Shown here one piece after another: positions 7,382 to 12,354 of a DNA stretch of 12,354 nt. Origin of the DNA: DATLXH01 sp035576005 (GTDB lineage Bacteria; Acidobacteriota; Thermoanaerobaculia; Gp7-AA8); contig DATLXH010000170.1 in the NCBI GenBank assembly GCA_035576005.1, positions 1 through 12,354 on the forward strand. Reading direction: 5' to 3'. The first letter of the stretch is position 1, and every line of letters begins with the position of its first letter. The notes beneath the pieces are model-generated. The model did not search any database, had not been told where the DNA came from, and saw only the letters and a list, made by a program, of their open reading frames with translations. A program made the translations under genes and the position numbers.

Positions 7382-7402
7382 GCGATGGATGGATGAATTT
7401 CG

Positions 7403-8110
7403 GTGACCTCGACGCCCAGGAAGGTTGTTCGTGCGGTAGTGCTCCTCAGCGGGGGGCTGGATTCCGCGACCCTCCTCGCACTGGCGAAGAGTGAATCGCG
7501 GGAGCTGCTGGCGCTCACGTTTGATTACGGGCAGCGCCACCGCGTCGAGCTCGAAGCTGCCGGGCGGGTCGCAGACCGGACTGGAGTTCACGAGTTGAAA
7601 CGGTTCGAGCTCGATCTCAAGCAATTCGGAGGTAGTGCTCTGACGTCGTCGATGGAGGTGCCAAAGGAATCTGACGTGATCGGCGTCGGAATCCCGGTCA
7701 CCTATGTCCCCGCGCGAAACATGATTTTTCTTTCAATCGCTGTGGCTTTCGCGGAAGTCCGCGACGCGGAGGAGATTTGGATCGGAGTCAATACTGTCGA
7801 TTTCAGTGGCTACCCCGATTGCCGGCCCGACTTTATCGCCGCGTTTCAACGAGTGGTGGAGACAGGGACCCGTTCCGGCAGTGAGACTGGAATCCCGCGA
7901 CTTGTCACGCCACTCATAGATCTCTCCAAGCGCGAGATCATCGAACTTGGGGTCAGGCTCGGCGTCGACTACTCGATCACTCACTCCTGCTACGACCCGG
8001 ATGAGGAGGGTCGCGCCTGCCGACGTTGCGACGCCTGCGTCCTTCGCCGCCACGGGTTCGAAGCGGCGGGAGTTGCGGATCCAACGAAGTACGCACCCGA
8101 GGGCGTGTAG
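7403..8110 (+). CDS. queC: 7-cyano-7-deazaguanine synthase
   Basis: This 235-residue ATP-dependent enzyme converts 7-carboxy-7-deazaguanine and ammonia to preQ0, the precursor of queuosine in tRNA and of related 7-deazaguanines. The PP-loop ATP site is LLSGGLDS at 14-21. FDYGQRH (40-46) and GVNTVDFSGYPDCRPDFI (128-145) are hallmark segments. The zinc site is formed by Cys196, Cys206, Cys209 and Cys212 (CYDPDEEGRACRRCDAC). The length is normal. The GTG start at 7403 adds a short tail before the conserved AVVLLSGGLDS, and there is no strong Shine-Dalgarno sequence. No queD, queE or queF and no DNA-modifying dpd genes are present, so the ordinary tRNA queuosine role is the best inference. Confidence 0.97.
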   Translation: MTSTPRKVVRAVVLLSGGLDSATLLALAKSESRELLALTFDYGQRHRVELEAAGRVADRTGVHELKRFELDLKQFGGSALTSSMEVPKESDVIGVGIPVTYVPARNMIFLSIAVAFAEVRDAEEIWIGVNTVDFSGYPDCRPDFIAAFQRVVETGTRSGSETGIPRLVTPLIDLSKREIIELGVRLGVDYSITHSCYDPDEEGRACRRCDACVLRRHGFEAAGVADPTKYAPEGV

Positions 8111-8141
8111 CGCCGGCGTCTGGAGAGGAAAAGAAACGAAG

Positions 8142-8158
8142 GCAGGCGGGACGCCTGC
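8142..8158. repeat. Single REP-like hairpin after queC
   Basis: GCAGGC-GGGAC-GCCTGC is a perfect stem with 6-nt arms and a 5-nt loop, the same geometry as the four stems at 2032-2131. It lies 31 bp after the queC stop and upstream of the epimerase gene. There is no U-tract, so it is not a standard terminator. It is probably an isolated or decayed member of the same hairpin family. Confidence 0.55.
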
Positions 8159-8208
8159 GCAACACGAAGATGAACGATCGCCGAACGGATCTGCAAGAAT
8201 GGCAGACA

Positions 8209-8613
8209 ATGACGAAGCCGACACTGGACCACATAGGAATTGCGGTCCGTTCCATCGAAGCCGCCTCAATCTATGCTGCCCTCGGACTCGACATCGATCA
8301 CGTGGAGGTCGTCGAGACGCAAAAGGTCCGCACGGCGTTTCTCTCTGTGGGCGATAGCAACCTTGAGTTGCTGGAGCCGATCTCCGATGATTCTCCCGTC
8401 GCCAGATTCATCGAAAAGCGAGGCGAAGGGGTCCATCACATCTGTTTTCGCGTGAGCAATCTCGATCAGGAGCTGCTTCGACTCGAGGGCCTCGGGTTTC
8501 GTCTCGTGAATCGGGAAGGCGTACCAGGAGCTCACGGCTGCAGGGTGGCGTTTCTTCATCCGTCTGCCGGGAACGGTGTCCTCATAGAGCTCAGCGAAAA
8601 GGTCGATCCCTGA
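8209..8613 (+). CDS. mce: Methylmalonyl-CoA epimerase
   Basis: This 134-residue VOC-superfamily enzyme interconverts (2R)- and (2S)-methylmalonyl-CoA, linking propionyl-CoA carboxylation to the B12-dependent mutase. The start LDHIGIAV places the metal-binding His8. GEGVHHICFRV carries His76 and His77, and VLIELSE holds the catalytic and metal-binding Glu127. NLELLEP (51-57) is the usual middle strand motif. The length matches the family. I chose the ATG at 8209 because LDHIGIAV is close to the N-terminus in known epimerases. An ATG at 8170 would add 13 residues, and neither start has a clear ribosome binding site. The stop overlaps the next start by one base (TGATG). Mutase and carboxylase genes are not in the window. 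Another VOC isomerase is possible but less likely. Confidence 0.9.
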   Translation: MTKPTLDHIGIAVRSIEAASIYAALGLDIDHVEVVETQKVRTAFLSVGDSNLELLEPISDDSPVARFIEKRGEGVHHICFRVSNLDQELLRLEGLGFRLVNREGVPGAHGCRVAFLHPSAGNGVLIELSEKVDP

Positions 8614-8942
8614 TGGAAGGATTCGCTCCACGTTCACTGGTGATCGTGAACCTCGTCAATCCGAAGGAAAAGTTCTGGGGAGCTGTGCAATCTCTCTCGG
8701 CGGTGGGGTTGACTCTGCGCGGGATCAATCTCGACAGTTTCTCGGACTGGGTTCGGCAGATAGCCAGGCAGGACGATGATCAGACCGTCGACCTGGTGAC
8801 CATGTTCGTTCCTCTCTTTCGCGTCGAGCGCATTTTTCTCGACGAACCTGTTGGAGCGGTAAAATCGTACTCACAGCACTTCGAGGAAATCGTAGGCAGC
8901 TCGCCGACCGAATTCCTCGGTCTTCTCAATCCTGACAATTAA
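8613..8942 (+). CDS. Small protein of unknown function, possible Sm-like fold
   Basis: This 109-residue cytosolic protein is translationally coupled to the epimerase gene by a TGATG stop/start overlap. I do not recognise a named family. It has no signal peptide and no cysteine. The pattern is strand (SLVIVNLVN, 8-16), strand-turn-strand (KFWGAVQSLSAVGLTLRGINL, 20-40), a short helix (SFSDWVRQIAR, 42-52), then a hydrophobic strand pair (DLVTMFVPLFRVERIFLDEP, 60-79) and an amphipathic tail. The short bent sheet and the late FVPLFRVERIFL strand recall Sm/Hfq-type barrels. That is a structural guess only. The coupling suggests a conserved partnership or shared expression with the epimerase. Confidence 0.8.
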   Translation: MEGFAPRSLVIVNLVNPKEKFWGAVQSLSAVGLTLRGINLDSFSDWVRQIARQDDDQTVDLVTMFVPLFRVERIFLDEPVGAVKSYSQHFEEIVGSSPTEFLGLLNPDN

Positions 8943-8954
8943 GAGGTTTTGAAA

Positions 8955-9518
8955 ATGTCGAAGTTCTGCACCATTCTCGCGTTCCTCATTCTGCTTGCGG
9001 CCTGCCGGAAAGAGGAAACATTGCCACCACTCTCTGATGCGGAATCCGCTGAGGTTCAGGCCCGTGCTTACAGCTTCAAGGTATATCCGGCGTCACGGTT
9101 TCTTCAGCCCCAGACTGAACTGTTCCGCAAGGCACATTTCGTTCTGCATCCCGACGCGCTTCAGGCTCCCCCGACTGCAGCGTACGAGAGTGATGCGTCG
9201 GTTGCGGACGTTGCCCGTTTCTACGCCGAGGACTCCGGGTTCGGCAAGGTGGCGGAAAGCGAGGCGAATGGGTTCAGCTCGGTCAAGCCTGCGGCTTATA
9301 TGACAAAAGGTGAGCTGGCTGCCGATCTTCCATCGATCAAGCCGATTCTCGAAAAGCTTGGGATGCAGGTAGATGACTCGAAAGCTGTTGGCTCTTACGT
9401 CGGGGCGCACGTGAATGGAACACATACGCGGCCACGGATCACGATTCAGCGTCCATATTTCGATGTGGCGACCAGTAGTGTGGTCGACAAGACCTTGATC
9501 ATCATGGTCCGCGAATAA
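8955..9518 (+). CDS. Lipoprotein of unknown function
   Basis: This 187-residue protein starts with a short basic N-terminus, a hydrophobic core and a lipobox LLAAC, with the lipidated Cys17 followed by RKEE. It should be exported and anchored to a membrane. The body has YPASRFLQPQTELFRKAHFVLHPDA (44-68) and SDASVADVARFYAEDSGFGKVAESE (79-103), and ends in RITIQRPYFDVATSSVVDKTLIIMVRE. The middle part looks like small proteins that track a residue-rich alpha/beta surface, but no named domain is recognised. The ATG at 8955 is preferred: AGAGG lies 8 nt upstream. A TTG at 8949 is too close to it. The gene follows the previous one by 12 bp, so it is the likely last gene of the queC-side cluster. 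Confidence 0.85.
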   Translation: MSKFCTILAFLILLAACRKEETLPPLSDAESAEVQARAYSFKVYPASRFLQPQTELFRKAHFVLHPDALQAPPTAAYESDASVADVARFYAEDSGFGKVAESEANGFSSVKPAAYMTKGELAADLPSIKPILEKLGMQVDDSKAVGSYVGAHVNGTHTRPRITIQRPYFDVATSSVVDKTLIIMVRE

Positions 9519-9526
9519 GGCCGGAT

Positions 9527-9732
9527 CCCTCTCCCCGGCGGGGAGAGGGTGGTCGCGTAAGCGACCGGGAGAGGGGCCGCGAGAGATACGAAGACCTCGC
9601 CCTTTCCGACGGACTGACGAGACTTTCACGCCCCTCTCCCTGCTTCGCCTCCGCTCGCTTCCCTCTCCCCGCCGGGGAGAGGGATACGCCGCTTCGCGGC
9701 TCAACCACGTCAGTCAGTGAATCGGTGTCATC
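9527..9732 (+). repeat. Dispersed hairpin-rich repeat, complete middle copy
   Basis: This is the only copy fully inside the window. It begins with a perfect stem with 10-nt arms (9527-9549), then a GGTCGC-GTAA-GCGACC stem at about 9551-9566. GGGAGAGGGG (9567-9576) can pair with CCCCTCTCCC (9631-9640). A second 10-nt-arm stem and the GCCGC-TTC-GCGGC stem follow, and the copy ends in GTCATC at 9727-9732. The element can therefore fold as a branched, largely self-complementary structure. It starts 8 bp after the lipoprotein stop. It holds no gene. Confidence 0.85.
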
Positions 9733-9752
9733 CTGAGGCGAAAGCAAAGGAT
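9730..9752. repeat. Short ATCCT/AGGAT stem adjoining the repeat
   Basis: ATCCT and AGGAT enclose TGAGGCGAAAGCA and can pair as a small stem. The left copy of the dispersed repeat lacks this segment after its GTCATC, so it is either a separate small unit or the outer part of a longer version of the repeat. The following 40 bp up to 9794 hold nothing I can identify. Confidence 0.35.
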
Positions 9753-9794
9753 CCCAAAATGCGCAACTGTTGATTCAACTTCGCGAGATTGTTT

Positions 9795-9818
9795 GCCGCC
9801 GCCCTTTCGAGCGGCGGC
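9795..9818 (-). terminator. GC-rich hairpin after the alcohol dehydrogenase (weak terminator)
   Basis: On the minus strand GCCGCCGCTC-GAAA-GGGCGGCGGC forms a 10-bp stem (one G-T pair) capped by a GAAA tetraloop, 15 bp after the stop at 9834. The next bases are AAACAAT rather than a T-run, so it is not a canonical intrinsic terminator. It may protect the 3' end or act with Rho. Confidence 0.45.
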
Positions 9819-9833
9819 TGAGATTGCGGGTAA

Positions 9834-11001
9834 CTACGGCTTGACCATGAACTTGATGCACTCGTCTTCTTTATTGTTGAACGTGTCATACCCGTCAGCC
9901 GCCTCATCGAGGCTGATCGTGTGAGTGATGACGAATGACGGGTCGATCTTTCCACTTTCGATCAATCCGAGCAGAGGCTTCGTGTAGCTCTGCATGTTGG
10001 TCTGACCGCCTTTGATCGCCACTCCCTTGTTGAAGGCCTGACCGAATGGCATCTTGTCGAGGAAGCCGGCGTAGACGCCGGGAACGGAAACCGTTCCGCC
10101 TTTCCGACAGGCGTGAATGGCCTGGCGAAGTGCGTGAGAACGATCCATCTCGAGCATCAAGGCCTGCTTCGCCCGGTCGTAGTACGCGTCGAAACTTCTA
10201 CCGTGAGCTTCCATCCCGACGGCGTCGATGCAGGAGTCGGGTCCCATGCCTCCGGTCATCTCGACCAGAGTATCGAACACTTCATCTTCCTCGTAGTCGA
10301 GTGTCGTGGCCCCGCCATCCTCGGCCATTTTGAGGCGCTCATGAAAGCGGTCTATGGCAATGACTCTCTCGGCGCCGAGAAGAAAGGCGCTTCGAATTGC
10401 AAACTGACCTACGGGGCCGCAGCCCCACACGGCCACCGTGTCGCCTTTCTCGATGCCGCAGTTTTCGGCGGCCATGTAGCCGGTGGGAAAAATGTCAGTC
10501 AGGAACAGAGCCTGTTCATCGCTTACTGAGGCTGGGATCTTCATCGGACCTACATCAGCAAAAGGGAACGCGAACGTACTCAGCCTGTCCGCCAGCGTAA
10601 CCTCCGGCCATATGCGAGAAACCGAACAGACCTGCGCCGGAGAAGCCGAAGAGGGCTTCGGCCATGTACGCGTTGGGGTTCGAGTTGTCGCAGGCGGACC
10701 AGAGTTTCTTTTGGCAGAAAAAGCAGTCACCGCAGGAGATTGTGAAGGGGACGATGACCCTGTCGCCCACTGCCAGATTCTTCACAGCGGAGCCGACCTG
10801 CACGATCTCGCCCATGAATTCATGTCCGAGAATGTCGCCCTTCTGCATCGTCGGCATGAAGCCGTTGTAGAGGTGGAGGTCGGATCCACAAATCGTGGTC
10901 GAGCTGACTTTGACGATCGCGTCACGAGGATTGAGGATGGTTGGATCGGGGACCGTTTTGACGCGAACATCTTTCTTGCCGTACCAGCAAAGAGCCTTCA
11001 T
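9834..11001 (-). pseudogene. Zinc-dependent alcohol/formaldehyde dehydrogenase-like gene with one frameshift
   Basis: Two frames together encode one medium-chain dehydrogenase of the glutathione-independent formaldehyde dehydrogenase-like group. The first frame (11001 to 10555, 148 residues) carries catalytic zinc residues Cys38, His60 and Glu61 (ICGSDLH, GHEFMGEI) and structural zinc cysteines 90, 93, 96 and 104. It ends in AEYVRVPFC-stop. The second frame continues FADVGPMKIPASVSDEQALFL, has the NAD site VWGCGPVGQFAIR and runs to the normal C-terminus at 9834. The break is an extra T in a four-T run (plus-strand A-run 10560-10563). Removing one base gives an uninterrupted 388-residue protein, the usual family length. 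All key residues survive, so a sequencing or assembly error, or a very recent mutation, is more likely than an old pseudogene. It follows the SRPBCC gene by 55 bp and is likely in the same transcript. Confidence 0.9.
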
Positions 11002-11056
11002 GAAAGTCTCCCACGAGAATGGTTGGGGTTTGGTAGAGGAGATCCGGTCCGAACGA

Positions 11057-11827
11057 TCAAGACTCCCGACCGGACGTCTGACCTTCTGTCGTCGGGATCT
11101 CGCCCGTCTCCATCAGACGCTTGAAACGTCGCAGGTCCTCACGGATCTGCTGACTCGGTTCTTCGCCGAATAGTCTGGCGAATGCTGCTCCGAGCTTGCC
11201 GCCGGGCGGATCGTACCGAAGCAGGACTTTTACTTCGGTTCCTCGCCCTCCGGGTGCTGCGGTGAAGTGAACCGAGCCGGCGTTATCGACTTCCGCTCCT
11301 TCGATAGACTTCCAGGCAATCATCTGATCGGGAACTTCATTGTTGATTTCGGCATCCCACTCGACGCTCGTGCCAACGGGACCTTTCGCAACCCAGTGCG
11401 ATCGCTTCGAGTCGAGTACAGTTACGGATTCGAGGTGCTCCATGAAGCGCGGCAGGTTGCTCAGTTGCCGCCAGTATCGAAAGAGCTCCGCGGCGGGCTT
11501 ACCGATCGTGATGGTCTTCTCAACGCGAATGCCTTTACCGTAGCCGACGCTGGCATTTTCATGATCGGCGGTGTTCATGCCGCTCATCTGATACACCTCG
11601 CAATGTCCGGTGAGTCCGCGGCGGAGCAGCGCGGCGCCTAACACACCGAGTGCGATACCGCCCGGGGATCGGCGGCTGATTCCGTAAACGGCCAACGCGC
11701 CGCCTGCGATCGCGGAACCGAAACGTTCCGCGCGACTGATGTTGATTCGACCTGGTGCTGCGATTGATTCGAAGATGCCTGCGGCTGAAGAGCGAGACGA
11801 GTTGTCGTCGTCGTAAGTGGTTTCCAT
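11057..11827 (-). CDS. YgaP-like membrane segment fused to SRPBCC domain protein
   Basis: This 256-residue protein has an N-terminal DUF2892/YgaP-like module: INISRAERFGSAIAGGALAVYGISRRSPGGIALGVLGAALLRRGLTGHC (28-76) makes two hydrophobic hairpin helices. A START/SRPBCC ligand-binding domain follows (about 100-240): IRVEKTITIGKPAAELFRYWRQLSNLPRFMEHLESVTVLD, then HWVAKGPVGTSVEWDAEI and a long C-terminal helix QQIREDLRRFKRLME. Such domains bind hydrophobic ligands, but the ligand here is unknown. The ATG is supported by AAGGAG with 7 nt spacing (11835-11840). It is the first gene before the zinc dehydrogenase, and similar pairs occur in other bacteria in stress-type clusters. A sigma-54 type promoter lies about 90 bp upstream. 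Confidence 0.9.
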   Translation of the reverse strand: METTYDDDNSSRSSAAGIFESIAAPGRINISRAERFGSAIAGGALAVYGISRRSPGGIALGVLGAALLRRGLTGHCEVYQMSGMNTADHENASVGYGKGIRVEKTITIGKPAAELFRYWRQLSNLPRFMEHLESVTVLDSKRSHWVAKGPVGTSVEWDAEINNEVPDQMIAWKSIEGAEVDNAGSVHFTAAPGGRGTEVKVLLRYDPPGGKLGAAFARLFGEEPSQQIREDLRRFKRLMETGEIPTTEGQTSGRES

Positions 11828-11916
11828 TTAGAGACTCCTTGTTTTTGAGGGCGGGTGGGAAGAGCCGATGGCGCGGCGAAGGCCACGATCAGGCTCGGTG
11901 TTGCACGGGTAAAAGG

Positions 11917-11932
11917 AGCATGAGGCGTGCCA
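11917..11932 (-). promoter_or_regulatory. Sigma-54 (-24/-12) promoter candidate
   Basis: The minus strand reads TGGCACGCCTCATGCT. Against the RpoN consensus TGGCACG-N4-TTGCW only one position differs (A for the first T of the -12 box), and the essential GG and GC are correctly spaced. Transcription would start near 11905, giving a leader of about 80 nt to the SRPBCC gene, which has a good ribosome binding site. No enhancer-binding regulator gene is in the window. Confidence 0.65.
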
Positions 11933-12043
11933 CGGTCCCCTGCGAAACGCGGCTGCAGGGAAGCTGAGTTCCTTACACCTTCACCAGCGTCCACGCTGCT
12001 CTCGCGCTGCCGATGAAGTCACTGACATTGGCGGTGCTACCCG

Positions 12044-12114
12044 TGGCCGGACATTCCAATGTCCGGCGCGCCGGAAGCGCGAGCGAAATCGCCGGACATT
12101 GGAATGTCCGGCCA
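12044..12114. repeat. Pair of inverted 24-nt palindromes
   Basis: Two near-identical units (12044-12067 and 12091-12114) are inverted copies of each other, separated by 23 bp. Each is itself a palindrome with arms GCCGGACATT and AATGTCCGGC around a CC or GG centre. They can fold as two separate hairpins or as one long cruciform. Between them lies GCGCCGGAAGCGC. The rest of 11933-12194 has no gene: I see no start with a ribosome binding site and no protein-like frame. Confidence 0.8.
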
Positions 12115-12194
12115 CAAGCGGCGCCTCCTGCGGTACCAAGAAGGGACGCTTCATCACCTCTTCACCAGCGGCCGTACGCTGTTCTCTCGCTTCT

Positions 12195-12354
12195 GATGAG
12201 ACCGGTTCACTGTCTGACGTCGTTGAGCCGCGAAGCGGCGTATCCCTCTCCCCGGCGGGGAGAGGGAAGCGAGCGGAGCGAAGCAGGGAGAGGGGCGTGA
12301 AAGTCTCGCCAGTCCGTCGAAAAGGGCGAGGTCTTCGTATCTCTCGCGGCCCCT
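12195..12354 (-). repeat. Dispersed hairpin-rich repeat, right inverted copy (cut by window end)
   Basis: Read on the minus strand this matches the middle copy from about 9572 to 9732 with a handful of substitutions, and the left copy with about five mismatches over 135 bp. It contains the same 10-nt-arm stem and the GCCGC-TTC-GCGGC stem. The sequence stops inside the repeat, so the far part of the copy is missing. Confidence 0.85.

Noticed and set aside
7368..7402. preQ1 riboswitch upstream of queC
   Set aside because: Only 35 bp separate the divergent genes, and no C-rich loop/A-rich tail pseudoknot pattern is seen.
7403..8110. queC as part of a 7-deazaguanine DNA modification island
   Set aside because: No dpd or other modification and restriction genes are present. 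The neighbours are an epimerase and a lipoprotein gene.
1..12354. Composite transposon bounded by inverted end repeats
   Set aside because: The end repeats are a dispersed family that also occurs internally at 9527-9732. No transposase is present, and the enclosed genes are housekeeping.

Overview
The window is GC-rich bacterial chromosomal DNA, densely packed with housekeeping genes. The protein styles, a lone CarD regulator, GCCGGC-type hairpin repeats and a strong sigma-54 promoter candidate would fit an uncultured Acidobacteriota-like lineage. That placement is an impression from gene style, not a measured result. There are no RNA genes, no CRISPR array and no phage or plasmid genes. The accessory signal is in the non-coding repeats rather than in the genes.

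Layout from left to right. Positions 1-135 are one copy of a dispersed, hairpin-rich repeat. Positions 231-1947 hold, on the minus strand, a secreted lytic transglycosylase downstream of a XerD-type tyrosine recombinase. Positions 2013-2150 are a symmetric array of four GC-rich hairpins, and 2164-3033 is lipoyl synthase (lipA, minus). Just upstream of lipA, 3053-3232 is a 180-bp palindromic MITE-like element with perfect 22-nt terminal inverted repeats. An intrinsic terminator at 3303-3329 closes a minus-strand unit that reads deoA (thymidine phosphorylase), deoB (phosphopentomutase), a secreted protein of unknown function, then carD. The first three genes are joined by 1-nt and 4-nt stop/start overlaps. 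carD has its own near-consensus sigma-70 promoter.

From 7403 a plus-strand cluster runs divergently from deoA: queC (7-deazaguanine synthase), a methylmalonyl-CoA epimerase, a small conserved-looking protein with a possible Sm-like fold, and a lipoprotein. A full copy of the dispersed repeat follows (9527-9732). Then come two minus-strand genes that look like a stress or aldehyde-handling unit: a membrane-anchored SRPBCC protein and a zinc alcohol dehydrogenase. The dehydrogenase is broken by a single extra T in a homopolymer. A sigma-54 type promoter candidate lies upstream of this pair. The right flank has a paired palindrome (12044-12114) and a third, inverted copy of the dispersed repeat that runs off the window end.

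The deo genes work together in nucleoside salvage: thymidine to deoxyribose-1-phosphate to deoxyribose-5-phosphate. LipA makes the lipoyl cofactor. QueC makes preQ0 for queuosine, and the epimerase serves propionyl/methylmalonyl-CoA metabolism. I found no convincing new multi-gene system. The items most worth a second look are the palindromic element before lipA, the covarying hairpin array, the sigma-54 promoter with the frameshifted dehydrogenase, and the small Sm-like candidate next to the epimerase.
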